This document shows positions 1-8,386 of a stretch of DNA of 47,803 bases, piece after piece (within the stretch, counting starts at the first letter, position 1; each line of letters starts with the position of its first letter). Origin of the DNA: Paraburkholderia guartelaensis (lineage in GTDB: Bacteria; Pseudomonadota; Gammaproteobacteria; Burkholderiales; Burkholderiaceae). The DNA lies in contig NZ_SMOD01000051.1 of assembly GCF_004353905.1 (NCBI RefSeq), positions 1 through 47,803 on the forward strand, given 5' to 3'. The notes under the pieces are model-generated. The model had not been told where the DNA came from and made no database searches. It saw nothing but the letters and a program-made list of their open reading frames with translations. The position numbers were made by a program, and so were the translations under genes.

Positions 1-208
1 CTACCGGTGGCTCGCTCGACACCGGGCCGGCCGCACCGAACACGTCGGCCGCGCGCTCCTGCAACTGCCGCTTCCATTCCGTGATCTGGTTCGGATGCAC
101 ATCGAACTGCTGCGCCAGTTCGGCGAGCGTGCGCTCGCCCTTGACTGCCGCCAGGGCCACTTTCGCTTTGAACGCCGCTGAGTGCGTGCGTCGGGTTCGT
201 TTCGTCAT
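1..208 (-). CDS. IS3-family transposase OrfA, N-terminal part, cut by window edge
   Basis: Reads leftward from an ATG at 208 and is open to the window edge (69 codons). The protein starts MTKRTRRTHSAAFKAKVAL and continues with a helix-turn-helix of the form LAELAQQFDVHPNQITEWK, the usual OrfA DNA-binding region of IS3-family elements. OrfB and the distal terminal repeat would lie outside the window. Whether the element is intact cannot be seen. It borders another transposase remnant on its right, so the left edge looks like an accumulation site for insertion sequences. Confidence 0.8.
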   Translation of the reverse strand, partial: MTKRTRRTHSAAFKAKVALAAVKGERTLAELAQQFDVHPNQITEWKRQLQERAADVFGAAGPVSSEPPV

Positions 209-229
209 TTTCTCGGTTCCTTTGCCTGC

Positions 230-427
230 ATTATCGCTGGCTCAGGCCCCGGTCGTTCCACTTATCCCGCTGTCCGATTTTGCGCGGCCACCTCTAACCG
301 ATGTGTCGCCGGCTGAATTTGTTCCGTTGCAACTCCCTGCGCCTCTGAGTGCCGCGCCAGCGTCCGGCGCAATCGAGGTGGAAGTACGGTAAGCGTCATT
401 TCGTGGCCGCATGGTGGACAGAGCTGA
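230..427 (+). pseudogene. Probable IS66-type accessory protein (TnpA) C-terminal remnant, frameshifted
   Basis: The plus-strand frame ending at 392 contains EFVPLQLPAP and IEVEVR, which resemble the C-terminal part of IS66 TnpA proteins (typically FVP-L-P followed by an IE-hydrophobic-R strand). After a stop at 390-392, the next frame from 389 reads VSVISWPHGGQS and stops at 427. That fits the expected last strand (T-V-x-W-P), so one frameshift separates the halves. There is no start of its own; upstream it runs into the antisense of the IS3 gene. Recognition is by short motifs only, so this is tentative. I recognise nothing in 428-532. Confidence 0.35.
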
Positions 428-532
428 AGCCGGTGTCCAAAGTGATGCCCACTACTTCAAGTGGTGGGGACTACTGTGGACACTGGTATCATGCCGGTGT
501 GGATGGGCGCTGATCACGGATGGTTGGCACCC

Positions 533-1618
533 TCAATGGGTCGAGGTGCATGCAGAGGAAACGAAACACTGGTCGTTCCGATGTCCATTTGACGTCGCGA
601 TTGCTGAGCTTGATCTTAAGTCCGTGAGCGGGGAATCATGAACCCACTTGCAACGCGATGCAATCTCCTGATCGGTATAGAGGTAGCCTTCAGTTGACAT
701 CTTCGAACCATTTGCATAACGAATAAGTCCCGCGGCAGGCATGTCATGAGCCAGTTCAACGAAGATTATCCGTTTTTGACTTGGGTTTCGGCCGATATGG
801 TCCGAATTCTGATGTGCCCAACATTGAATGCGAAAAGCCTTGCCGCGATTGAATCGCTGCGCAATGCTTTTCGGAAAGATGACCGCCAGATCCGTGTTCA
901 TCACGATTTCCGGCGCGACGACGAAATGCGGCAGCCTGAGCACCACGGAGCGCTTGAAATTCAGCTCGTCGAGCCATTGTTCGACCATGCGATGGCCCGT
1001 CGCATTAGTGCTCGCGTAAATGTAGCGCAGGCCCATCAGGTCTTCGCGGGTGGGCTTCGTTTTTCGCAAGGGGTGTCCCGCCCGCACGACACAGACATGC
1101 TCGTCGACGAAGAGCGTCTGCGTCGTGCAGTTGCCGTCAAGCCCCGGCACGTAGCCCAGCGCGAGGTCGATTTCGCCCGCACGCATGGCCACGCTCACCG
1201 ATTCGACTGGCAAGTTGGTCACTTCGATACGAATGCCGCGCGTCTCGCGATCCAGTTTGGCGAGCAGTGGCGGCAGAAAGTAGAACTCCGACATGTCCGA
1301 CATCGAAATGCGGAATACGCGCTGCGCTGTGGAGGGCTCGAAGTTCGCGAGCTGCTGGACAGCCTCGTTGATCATCGCGAACGCCTGCGCGAGGGGCGGA
1401 TAGAGGCGGAACGCGGCATCGGTCGGCACCATGCCGTTCGGGGTGCGCGCGAAGAGCGGGTCGTCGAAGAGCGTGCGCAGCCGGCGCAGTGCGTGACTCA
1501 CGGCAGACTACGTGAGCTCAAGCCGCTCTCCTGCTGCAGTCAGGCTGCGCAGATCCCAGATGGCGAGGAATACCCGCAACAGGTTCAGGTCGACGCCAGC
1601 GAGGTTCGGTTGACTCAT
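533..1618 (-). pseudogene. LysR-family regulator, broken by an in-frame TAG and a replaced C-terminus
   Basis: The natural start is the ATG at 1618 (MSQPNLAGVDLNLLRVFLAI). The HTH reads LRSLTAAGERLELT, then a TAG at 1510-1508 (codon 37), then SAVSHALRRLRTLFDDPLF. Relatives have LTQSAVSHAL here, so the stop is a CAG-to-TAG change in the recognition helix. The substrate-binding domain continues normally (RISMSDMSEFYFLPPLLAKL) until FRI near position 827. Beyond that the family's final W-H and DPG/W-L-R region is missing and about 97 unrelated codons follow to 533. Two independent lesions make it very likely non-functional unless the amber codon is suppressed. By position it probably once controlled the monooxygenase module at 1712-5570. 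A start at GTG 1501 would omit most of the HTH. Confidence 0.85.
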
Positions 1619-1711
1619 GCACTGCGCCTCTAAGTGTGCGCGCGTGGGCCGCGCGCCGGGGCATCACGCTGGCCTGATGCCACTACGGGTCAACGACCGT
1701 GCGAATGCCGG

Positions 1712-2410
1712 TCACGGTGCTGCGAATTTACCGTAAATACTGCGCATTGGGTAATGCGGAGTTGCCCCGCTATAGGGAGGCAACGTCTGAAAGTCACGCC
1801 GCATCGCGTCACGCACCGGCGAGGCGAGCGCGTGGGCGAGTGCGTCGGCGTCGTCGAATACGACCTTATTGCGCTGCATGAGCGCGGTACATGCGAACGG
1901 CAAAGCGCTGCGGCTTTCCACGGGCGTGTAGATCTCCAGCTCGCGCAACGCCGGTAGCTGCAGCATCAACGGCGGATGGTGCGCCAGATAATGCGTGAGC
2001 CACACATTGAAGTCTTCGGTGGGACCTTCATAGGCGACCATGTAGCTGCAACGTTCCATGCCATTATGCAAGGCCGTGCGTTGCGGCGGCGTGAAAGTCT
2101 GCACGGCCATGGTCTGCTGCGAAAACGAGTGGGCATCCATCGCGAGCGCCGCGCGTCGCAACGCGCGATCGACCGCGCCGTTTGCCGCGAGCTCGGCTTC
2201 GAGCGCGACGAGGTCGCTGAAATACCATTGCAGTATGCATGAAGGCGCCTGCGGGGCCGGGGCGATACGCGGATCGACCGCCTTTGCGATCGGCAGGTGC
2301 GCGACCAGCTCGCAAAGGCCATCGATCTCCCTGGCCTCGCGCTGCAATGCATGGACATCGACAGGCGGCTCGGCGCCGCCTTCCCCAGTGAGAAAGAGAC
2401 AGACTTGCAT
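1712..2410 (-). CDS. EthD-like (dimeric alpha/beta barrel) protein of the left monooxygenase module
   Basis: 232 residues starting at ATG 2410; the stop of the upstream flavin reductase (2413-2415) is only two bases away, so translation is probably coupled. The protein looks like two EthD/ferredoxin-like halves. The first starts MQVCLFLTGEGG and contains CILQWYFSDL; the second contains MVAYEGPTEDFNVWLTHYLA and PPLMLQLPALRELEIYTPV. These are the short-protein pattern (strand, then W-x2-HY, then lowest-distance L-P) typical of EthD-type auxiliary proteins in aromatic degradation. The exact role is unknown; auxiliary handling of an oxidised aromatic intermediate is inferred from the operon. No metal or catalytic residues can be assigned from sequence alone. 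Confidence 0.7.
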   Translation of the reverse strand: MQVCLFLTGEGGAEPPVDVHALQREAREIDGLCELVAHLPIAKAVDPRIAPAPQAPSCILQWYFSDLVALEAELAANGAVDRALRRAALAMDAHSFSQQTMAVQTFTPPQRTALHNGMERCSYMVAYEGPTEDFNVWLTHYLAHHPPLMLQLPALRELEIYTPVESRSALPFACTALMQRNKVVFDDADALAHALASPVRDAMRRDFQTLPPYSGATPHYPMRSIYGKFAAP

Positions 2411-2412
2411 GC

Positions 2413-2931
2413 TCACCCTGCCGCACAGGTGGAGGCCGCACGCGCGAGCGGGTGGAACTGCCGGCCGAAATAAATGAGACCTTCGCCTTCTTCGCGCAAG
2501 GCAATATGCTCGATACGAACGAAGATCACCGAGTGCGAGCCGACGGTCTTGCTTTCGCACACCGTGCCCTCCAGGCTTGCGATGGCTTCGTCGAGCACCG
2601 GGACGGAAAGCCGGCCCGGTTGCCATGCGCATCGTGCGAAGCGCTCTTCCATTGAACAGCCGGTCATGCCTGCGAACAGGCGCGCCAGTTCCTGGCCTCG
2701 CGCGCCCAGCACGTTGATGCACACCCGCTCGTTGCCATGCAGGATGTCGTGCACGTAGCTCGACTGATTGATGCAGACGAGCATGGTCGGTGGGGAATCC
2801 GTCACGGAACAGACCGCACTCGCAGTGATGCCGCAACGCCCCTGCGGACCGTCGGTCGTGATCACGTTGACAGCCGCAGCGAGTGAGGCCATCGCGTTGC
2901 GAAACTGCAGCCGCACATTTTCCTGAGTCAT
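2413..2931 (-). CDS. Flavin reductase, HpaC/IacG-like, of the left module
   Basis: 172 residues. It belongs to the flavin reductase domain family that supplies reduced FMN/FAD to two-component monooxygenases. Visible features are the N-terminal FRNAMASLAAAVNVITTDGP, the flavin-pocket stretch GRCGITASAVCSVTDSPPT, NERVCINVL, and the C-terminal GSHSVIFVRIEHI then LIYFGRQFHPL. It is clearly paralogous to the flavin reductase at 8794-9330 (iacG), with the same block order and length. It starts at ATG 2931, 20 bases after the stop of the monooxygenase, and its stop nearly touches the next start. Partner: almost certainly the monooxygenase at 2951-4153. Confidence 0.88.
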   Translation of the reverse strand: MTQENVRLQFRNAMASLAAAVNVITTDGPQGRCGITASAVCSVTDSPPTMLVCINQSSYVHDILHGNERVCINVLGARGQELARLFAGMTGCSMEERFARCAWQPGRLSVPVLDEAIASLEGTVCESKTVGSHSVIFVRIEHIALREEGEGLIYFGRQFHPLARAASTCAAG

Positions 2932-2950
2932 GGTGGTCGGCCCTCTTCGA

Positions 2951-4153
2951 TTACGGGTAGGGCGTCACGGGCTGGATGCCCACGAACAGCGCCCCGGATG
3001 CGTCGTAGGTTCCTTCGCCAAGGAACGCGTGCTGCGTCACCACGATCGAGTCGCGTACGAGGCGCTGCAGGCGGCTCTCGCGGTAGATCGCGCCGATGCC
3101 CGCCATCTTGTAGGCCGCCATCACGACTTCTGCGCAGGTGTGCGCCGCATGCGTCGCGCTCAGGCGCAGGATATTGGCCTCGGCGGGCGCGACGGCATCG
3201 CCCGCGAGGATCGTTTGCCACGCCGCTTCCGCGGATTCGAAGAAGAACGCGCGGGCGCTGCGCAATTGAGCCTCGGCTTGTGCAAGGCCCGAGCGGTAAT
3301 AGGCCCGGTCGGCGAGGCGCGGCGCACCGGTCGTGGTTTGGGTCACGCCCGACATGCCTGCGAGCAGATCGAGCGCGGCTCGCGCGAGACCGATATTCAC
3401 CGCGGCATGCACCTGTGCCTGATAGGCGACGGTCGGGTAGCGATAGAGCGGCTCGTCGATCGTGGCCGCGCCGCCACGCGCGAAGGTCCATTGCTCGTCG
3501 ACGAACTTGTCTTTGAGGCGCAAATCGTGGCTTCCGGTGCCTTGCATGCCCACGACATTCCAGTTGTCGACAATCTCGACCTCGCTGGAAGGAAAGACCG
3601 CCGTAAAGGGCTTGCCGGCGTTGTCCGGCGCACCGCCAATCCCTACGCCAATCCAGTCCGCGCCTTTGCAGCCACTCGCGAACCGCCATTGGCCGCTCAC
3701 CATGAAGCCGCCCGGCACACGGATGCCTTTTTGCAGCGGGTAGAGGCCGCCGGCAAAAACCTGGTCCGGTCCGCTTGCATAGAGTTTTGCCTGGGTTTCG
3801 ACAGGCAGAGAGGCGAGGTACGTATTCGCCGAGCCGAACGCGGCGACCCATGCGGTCGAGCCGTCGGCAATGGCGATGCGTTCGAGCATCGCAAGGAACT
3901 GGTGGGGTGGCAGCGCGTCGCCGCCGAAACGCCGTGGTGTTCCCGCCCGAAAGATCCCGGCGCGCTTCATTTTCCTGACCATGTCGCGCGGGACGTGCGA
4001 GAGGGCGTCGAAGTCGTCGCGCCGCCGTTTGACTTCTTCGATCAGGGCGTCGAGCGAAAGCGGACCGGCGTACTCCGGATAGTCGTCTTCTGGGCCGGCA
4101 ATATGGAAACTGGCGGAACTGGCCTCGGAGCTAACGGTGTTCAGGGCGTGCAT
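2951..4153 (-). CDS. IacA-like flavin-dependent monooxygenase (acyl-CoA dehydrogenase fold), second copy
   Basis: 400 residues from ATG 4153 (the open frame extends further upstream but without family similarity). It is an acyl-CoA-dehydrogenase-fold, reduced-flavin-using oxygenase, like IacA and the indole oxygenases IndA/IifC. It shares long blocks with the iacA product at 13183-14379: LSHVPRDM, RAGTPRRFGGDA, IAIADGSTAWVAAFGSAN, ASGPDQVFAGGL, FASGCKGADW, NVVGMQGTGSHDLR, YRYPTVAYQAQV, TTTGAPRLADRAYYR and VVTQHAFLGEG. By eye roughly two thirds of residues agree. Downstream in the operon are its flavin reductase and an EthD-like protein; upstream is a transporter. The substrate is probably an indole-type aromatic different from, or overlapping with, IAA (inference). 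Confidence 0.85.
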   Translation of the reverse strand: MHALNTVSSEASSASFHIAGPEDDYPEYAGPLSLDALIEEVKRRRDDFDALSHVPRDMVRKMKRAGIFRAGTPRRFGGDALPPHQFLAMLERIAIADGSTAWVAAFGSANTYLASLPVETQAKLYASGPDQVFAGGLYPLQKGIRVPGGFMVSGQWRFASGCKGADWIGVGIGGAPDNAGKPFTAVFPSSEVEIVDNWNVVGMQGTGSHDLRLKDKFVDEQWTFARGGAATIDEPLYRYPTVAYQAQVHAAVNIGLARAALDLLAGMSGVTQTTTGAPRLADRAYYRSGLAQAEAQLRSARAFFFESAEAAWQTILAGDAVAPAEANILRLSATHAAHTCAEVVMAAYKMAGIGAIYRESRLQRLVRDSIVVTQHAFLGEGTYDASGALFVGIQPVTPYP

Positions 4154-4214
4154 ACGGGATACCTTTGGATCAAATTGGAACGAAGCGTGCGTCTCGGGTC
4201 TGGACAGAGCCACC

Positions 4215-5570
4215 TCATTCGGATTCTTGGCGAAATTTTTCGCGCATGGCTTTGGGAAAGGTTTCCGGAGCGAAGCAGGTCGCGATGACCGTGACCAGGC
4301 CGAGCGCACCGAGATAGAGTGCGACTGGCACCGCACTGCGGTAGTGGGCGAGCAGGCCCGTCGCGATCATCGGCGAAAGGCCGCCGCCCAGCACCGAGGA
4401 AATTTCCCGCCCGATGCCCAGCCCCGAGAAGCGCAGATGCACGGGCAGCAACTCGCTGATGAAGGCCGGCTGTGCGCCTTCGAGAATGCCGAGCGTCAGG
4501 CTGTTTGCGAGCAGGAGCGCGGCGATGACTTTCCAGTACTCGCCCGAACCGAGCAGTGCGAAGTATGGCCAAGCAACGAGGACCATGGCAATGGCGCCGA
4601 GCAGATACACCGGCTTGCGCCCTACCTTGTCTGTAAGGTGTCCGACGAACAGCGCGACCGGAATCATGAGCAGCATCGAGAGTGTGAGGCCGCCGAGTAT
4701 CCACGACGATTTCACGCCCAGAAACTGGCCATATGCGATCGAGAACGCGAAAAAGATGTATGACGCGCCACCTTCGCCAAAGCGCAGGCCGAAAACCGTG
4801 AGCACTTCACGCGGGCACTGACGCAAGACGTCGATGACAGGCATGCGGCTTTCGTGCCGCGTAGCCTTTACTTGCTCGAACGCGGCGCTCTCGCTCACCG
4901 ATCGGCGCATCCACAAGCCAAGCACGACGAGCGCGGCGCTGCCGAGGAAGGGCACGCGCCACCCCCAGTTCTGGAAGTCGGCGGCGGGCAGGTTCTGGGC
5001 GAGCAGAAAGGCGGCTGTCGAGAGCACGAAGCCGAGCGCTGCGCCGCATGGACTCCAGGCGGCCAGTGCGCCACGCTTCGATGGCGGCGCGCTTTCGTGG
5101 ATGAGCAGGATGCTGCCGCTCCATTCGCCGCCCGCAGCGAGTCCCTGGAGTATGCGCAGCATCACGAGCAGCACAGGAGCCGCAATGCCGATCTGGTGAT
5201 ACGTAGGCAGCGCGCCCATCAGCATCGTGGCTGTGCCCATTGTCATGAGCGTGAGCATCATCACTCGTTTGCGGCCGTAGCGATCGCCCAGATGTCCGCA
5301 GATCACGCCGCCGATGGGGCGCGCGATAAAGCCAACGGTGAAGCCCCCAAATGCCGCGATCGTGCCCGTCAGCGGGTCGCTGCCAACGGGAAAGAAGAGC
5401 TTGCCGAATACCAGCGCGGCAGCCGTTCCATAGAGAAAAAAATCGTACCACTCGAGTATCTGGCCGAGTACAGCTGTGGTGACGGCTCTGCGGACCGCGC
5501 GCGCCGGACGCGCTGTGCGGGGCGAGGCGAGGGGAGCACTTAGGTTGGACCTGACGGCGTCTGGATTCAT
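4215..5570 (-). CDS. MFS transporter, metabolite:proton symporter (MHS) type
   Basis: 451 residues from ATG 5570; an in-frame start at 5612 is possible but adds a non-hydrophobic extension. The N-terminus ILEWYDFFLYGTAAALVFG and the loop GHLGDRYGRKRVMM are hallmarks of the MHS family (KgtP, ProP, ShiA relatives), with twelve predicted membrane segments. A second loop GHLTDKVGRKPVYLLG marks the other half. It is the first gene of the leftward operon and stops 62 bases before the monooxygenase start, so it probably imports the monooxygenase substrate, an aromatic acid or related anion. A sigma70-like promoter lies at 5654-5682. Confidence 0.85.
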   Translation of the reverse strand: MNPDAVRSNLSAPLASPRTARPARAVRRAVTTAVLGQILEWYDFFLYGTAAALVFGKLFFPVGSDPLTGTIAAFGGFTVGFIARPIGGVICGHLGDRYGRKRVMMLTLMTMGTATMLMGALPTYHQIGIAAPVLLVMLRILQGLAAGGEWSGSILLIHESAPPSKRGALAAWSPCGAALGFVLSTAAFLLAQNLPAADFQNWGWRVPFLGSAALVVLGLWMRRSVSESAAFEQVKATRHESRMPVIDVLRQCPREVLTVFGLRFGEGGASYIFFAFSIAYGQFLGVKSSWILGGLTLSMLLMIPVALFVGHLTDKVGRKPVYLLGAIAMVLVAWPYFALLGSGEYWKVIAALLLANSLTLGILEGAQPAFISELLPVHLRFSGLGIGREISSVLGGGLSPMIATGLLAHYRSAVPVALYLGALGLVTVIATCFAPETFPKAMREKFRQESE

Positions 5571-5653
5571 GGCTGATGGTCTGCACGAGATTGAAGTTCC
5601 GCGCAGCGGCAACTGCAGGCGGCGCGGGCGATCACATCGGGTTACATGGCCGA

Positions 5654-5682
5654 ACGATAGGAGTCGCGCAATCAGCGGTCAA
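5654..5682 (-). promoter_or_regulatory. Candidate sigma70 promoter of the leftward monooxygenase operon
   Basis: On the minus strand a TTGACC -35 (5682-5677) is separated by 17 bases from TATCGT (5659-5654), about 85 bases before the transporter ATG at 5570. The match is good at -35 and moderate at -10. The imperfectly conserved operator at 5747-5769 lies about 65 bases further upstream. Confidence 0.45.
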
Positions 5683-5746
5683 ATTCGAGCCAAAAATGGG
5701 CGCTATGAATACGCTTCATGCTCATCGCGCACATTCCCCGAATCAA

Positions 5747-5798
5747 CATGAAATCCATTCCATGGATGAGGGAGGAGATTTATGACTGATTTGACAGA
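5747..5798 (+). promoter_or_regulatory. Operator/promoter copy A, matching the catB upstream region
   Basis: This stretch matches 27801-27853 upstream of catB at about 43 of 53 aligned positions, while the sequence around it is unrelated. The shared parts are a 15-bp inverted repeat ATCCAT-N3-ATGGAT, an 8-base non-conserved spacer of equal length, and ATTTATGACTGATTTGACAG with a TTGACA -35. Here no acceptable -10 lies 16-18 bases after TTGACA, so the rightward promoter seems dead. The inverted repeat may still serve the leftward operon. Confidence 0.6.
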
Positions 5799-5947
5799 CG
5801 CGCTTCGCCGCGGGTGTGGGCATGAATCGTGCGCTTGTGAACAACCTCGAGATCAGCAACGACTAGCGATAGCCGCGTCCGGCGTTTTGGTGGATCATCT
5901 GACCCGATAGCACTGCGGGAACCACCGCCATTCACTAGGGAAGGTCT

Positions 5948-7362
5948 TATGTGGACGCCTCCCGGATTGCAAACAGTGTTGCGATTTTTGGCTTTCAGGT
6001 AAAGGCAGCACGCTTATGTCCGGCCCGTTTTCGCAGGTCGTTATGCGCCTGCAGGCCCTAATGGAATTCGCTGGCGAGGTCCTCATCTGCAAATCGAACA
6101 CAATGGTTCATCTTCCCTATCGGGTTTTCCTCGCCCCGGTCCAACCTGTTAGCCATCATGCAGCACTTGCTTGCGCTCCTTGAGGAAGGTTTCAGGAACC
6201 CGTCATAACATGAAGTCTACGCAGCAGCGGGCGGTGAAGCCTGATAGCCCTGCGTTCGGGCAAGTACCGCCCAGATGGTTCGTGCGAGTTTGTTGGCGAC
6301 AGCGGCAACGGCGACATTAAACGGTCTGCGCTTGAGCAGGCCGTCAATCCACGCCGATCGTGTGCCTTGGATAATGACCGAGCGGGCGCCGTGCATTAGC
6401 AGTGTGCGCAAATAGGTGTCGCCGCGTTTGCTCAGGCCCATCTGTCGTACCCGTCCACCCGTTCCCGTTTGCCTCGGCACCAGACCCAGCCAGGCGGCAA
6501 ACTCACGGCCGGATTTGAACGTTCGCGCATCGCCTATAGATGCAACCGTCGCGGTGGCCGTGAGAAGGCCAACGCCAGGGATGTCGGCGACCTTCTGGCA
6601 GTCCCCGTTGTTACGAAAGGCGGTAGCGAGCCGCCGCTCAAGCACGGCGATTTCCTTGTCGGTGGCCTGAACGCGATTCCATTGCTCACGCAGGCTGTCG
6701 ATCAGGATTGCTGGCAGACGTTCAGCGACTCCTGCAAGCGTGGCAGGGAATGCTTTGGTGAAGGCCCGATAACTCTCGGGCAGTGCTTCGCCGAACTCGT
6801 ACAGCAGACCGCGCAACGCGTTGGTTTGCATGATGCGGAACTTCATGAGTTGGGCACGCATCCGATGTATCGCCAGGATGGCTTGCTGAGCTTCACTCTT
6901 GATAGCAACAAAGCGCGCGTCCGGCTGCTGCGCCGCTGTGCAGATGGCTCGGGCATCGGCCGCGTCGGTCTTGTTACGCAACACAAACGGCCGCACCGAC
7001 CGGGCGGAGATGAGCCTCGCATCATGACCGAGCTGCTGCAGCCGTCTCGCCCAGTCGTGTGCGCTGCCACACGCTTCCATCACAACAATCGAAGGTGCGC
7101 GCCTGGCGAAGAACTCGAGAACCTGTGCACGCTTTAGCTTGAGTCTTTCGATCTGGCCGCTCTGCGGGTCGAGTGCATGAAGCTGGAATACCTGCTTGGC
7201 AATGTCCATTCCGATAAGGGTGGGTTTCATTTCCGGTTCTCCTTGACGCACGGTTTACGGGCACCCTTACTTTGGCACACGCAGACTGACGCGTGCCAAG
7301 TCTCCCGCGCCCGGGCCGTCACTTCCACGACGGCCCGTTTCCGGGGGGAGGCGTCCATACCA
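5948..7362 (-). mobile_element. IS110-family, IS1111-type element inserted in the IS5 terminal repeat
   Basis: The element is about 1.41 kb. Sub-terminal inverted repeats TGGACGCCTCCC (5952-5963) and GGGAGGCGTCCA (7346-7357) are perfect over 12 bp, which marks the IS1111 subgroup; other IS110 elements lack them. TCT is present on both sides (5945-5947 and 7363-7365), so the exact ends are ambiguous by three bases. It carries one DEDD transposase on the minus strand. Nothing recognisable lies in the 250 bases between the left repeat and the transposase stop, a non-coding end that could hold a guide-type RNA (inference). Confidence 0.8.
6217..7230 (-). CDS. IS110/IS1111-family DEDD transposase
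   Basis: 337 residues from ATG 7230; an upstream GTG-type extension to 7251 is less likely. The N-terminal RuvC-like domain shows the acidic DEDD set: D9 in GMDIAKQVFQLH, E52 in VMEACGSAHDW, and D89 and D92 in NKTDAADARA. The C-terminal Tnp_20 domain includes VADIPGVGLLTATAT, FAAWLGLVPRQTGTGG and RGDTYLRTLLMHGARSVI, whose serine is the expected catalytic residue. Full length with no frameshift, so the element may still be mobile. These recombinases insert site-specifically; here the target is the end of another insertion sequence. Confidence 0.92.
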   Translation of the reverse strand: MKPTLIGMDIAKQVFQLHALDPQSGQIERLKLKRAQVLEFFARRAPSIVVMEACGSAHDWARRLQQLGHDARLISARSVRPFVLRNKTDAADARAICTAAQQPDARFVAIKSEAQQAILAIHRMRAQLMKFRIMQTNALRGLLYEFGEALPESYRAFTKAFPATLAGVAERLPAILIDSLREQWNRVQATDKEIAVLERRLATAFRNNGDCQKVADIPGVGLLTATATVASIGDARTFKSGREFAAWLGLVPRQTGTGGRVRQMGLSKRGDTYLRTLLMHGARSVIIQGTRSAWIDGLLKRRPFNVAVAAVANKLARTIWAVLARTQGYQASPPAAA

Positions 7363-7432
7363 TCTGCAAAAGTCCTGGAGTTGATGTCTGGTTGGCCTAT
7401 CCTGGAAGAACGCGAGTTAAAGGAGTTCCTCG

Positions 7433-8386
7433 ATGACACAGCTCGGCCTTGGTCTGGATCTTTCAACGAAACGCACGCGCAAGCGGGAATTTCTCGATGA
7501 GATGAGGCGCGTTGTGCCATGGTCGAAGTTGATTGCGCTGATCGAACCGCACTATCCGAAGGGTAAGACTGGAAGGCCGCCGTTTCCAGTTGCGACGATG
7601 CTGCAGATCCACTTTATGCAGCAGTGGTTTGGTCTGTCAGACCCGGCGATGGAAGAGGCGCTTTATGACGTGCCGCTGTATCGTGAGTTTGCGCAGCTGG
7701 ACGAAGGTATGACGCGTTTGCCGGACGAGAGCACGATTCTGCGGTTCCGGCATCTTCTCGAAACGCACGGTCTGGCCGCGCAGATGCTCGCACTGGTCAA
7801 TGAGATCCTGAGTGAAAAAGGCTTGATGTTGAAGGCAGGGTCAGCGGTCGACGCGACCTTGATTAGCGCGCCCAGTTCGACAAAGAACGGCTCTGGCAAA
7901 CGGGACCCGGAGATGCATCAGACGAAGAAAGGGAATCAATGGTACTTCGGGATGAAAGCGCACATCGGCGTGGACGCAGAGTCGGGTCTGGTCCACACCG
8001 TCATTGGTACGGCGGCCAACGTTCACGACATCAATGCGGCCGAAGCGTTGTTGCACGGCCAGGAAAAGGATGTGTACGCTGACGCCGGCTATCAGGGTAT
8101 TGAAAAGCGCTGTCAGGCGAGTCCGGTACGCTGGCATGTTGCGATGCGACCGGGCAAGCGTCGACAACTGGACCTGAACAATCGTCTGGACGCGATATAC
8201 AACCAGATTGAGCGTCTGAAGGCTGGTGTGCGCGCCAAGGTTGAATATCCGTTCCGCGTGCTCAAGCAGCAGTTTGGCTATACGAAGACGCGGTACCGAG
8301 GATTGATGAAGAACACCGCGCAGATTACGACACTGTTTGCGCTGGGCAACCTCTGGATGTCGCGCAGGGCTTTAGGCAAAGCGTGA
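7433..8386 (+). CDS. IS5-family DDE transposase
   Basis: 317 residues. It starts MTQLGLGLDLSTKRTRKREF and has the IS5 N-terminal domain (GRPPFPVATMLQIHFMQQWF, DEGMTRLPDESTILRFRHLL). The catalytic triad is D140 in AVDATLISAP, D217 in VYADAGYQG and E271 in KVEYPFRVLKQQFGY. The ATG is preceded by AAAGGAGTTCCTCG, a good ribosome binding site. The gene is intact. However, the IS1111-type insertion lies between the left terminal repeat tip and the gene, so the element may be unable to move even though the protein can be made. Confidence 0.93.
   Translation: MTQLGLGLDLSTKRTRKREFLDEMRRVVPWSKLIALIEPHYPKGKTGRPPFPVATMLQIHFMQQWFGLSDPAMEEALYDVPLYREFAQLDEGMTRLPDESTILRFRHLLETHGLAAQMLALVNEILSEKGLMLKAGSAVDATLISAPSSTKNGSGKRDPEMHQTKKGNQWYFGMKAHIGVDAESGLVHTVIGTAANVHDINAAEALLHGQEKDVYADAGYQGIEKRCQASPVRWHVAMRPGKRRQLDLNNRLDAIYNQIERLKAGVRAKVEYPFRVLKQQFGYTKTRYRGLMKNTAQITTLFALGNLWMSRRALGKA

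Larger units (their letters stand above)
5571..5938. other. Intergenic region with no complete gene
   Basis: This stretch holds the leftward promoter candidate, the operator copy A and about 130 bases of unrecognised DNA up to the IS5 target. A 14-codon ORF at 5822-5866 begins MNRA like catB but has nothing further in common and is not called. The right end, CTAG at 5935-5938, is the target duplicated by the IS5-family element. Confidence 0.5.

Noticed and set aside
746..1633. A 295-codon plus-strand frame over the LysR pseudogene
   Set aside because: Arginine- and histidine-rich shadow of the LysR gene, no motif.
5822..5866. A 14-codon ORF starting MNRA like catB downstream of operator copy A
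   Set aside because: Similarity ends after four residues and the distance to the operator differs from catB; probably chance.
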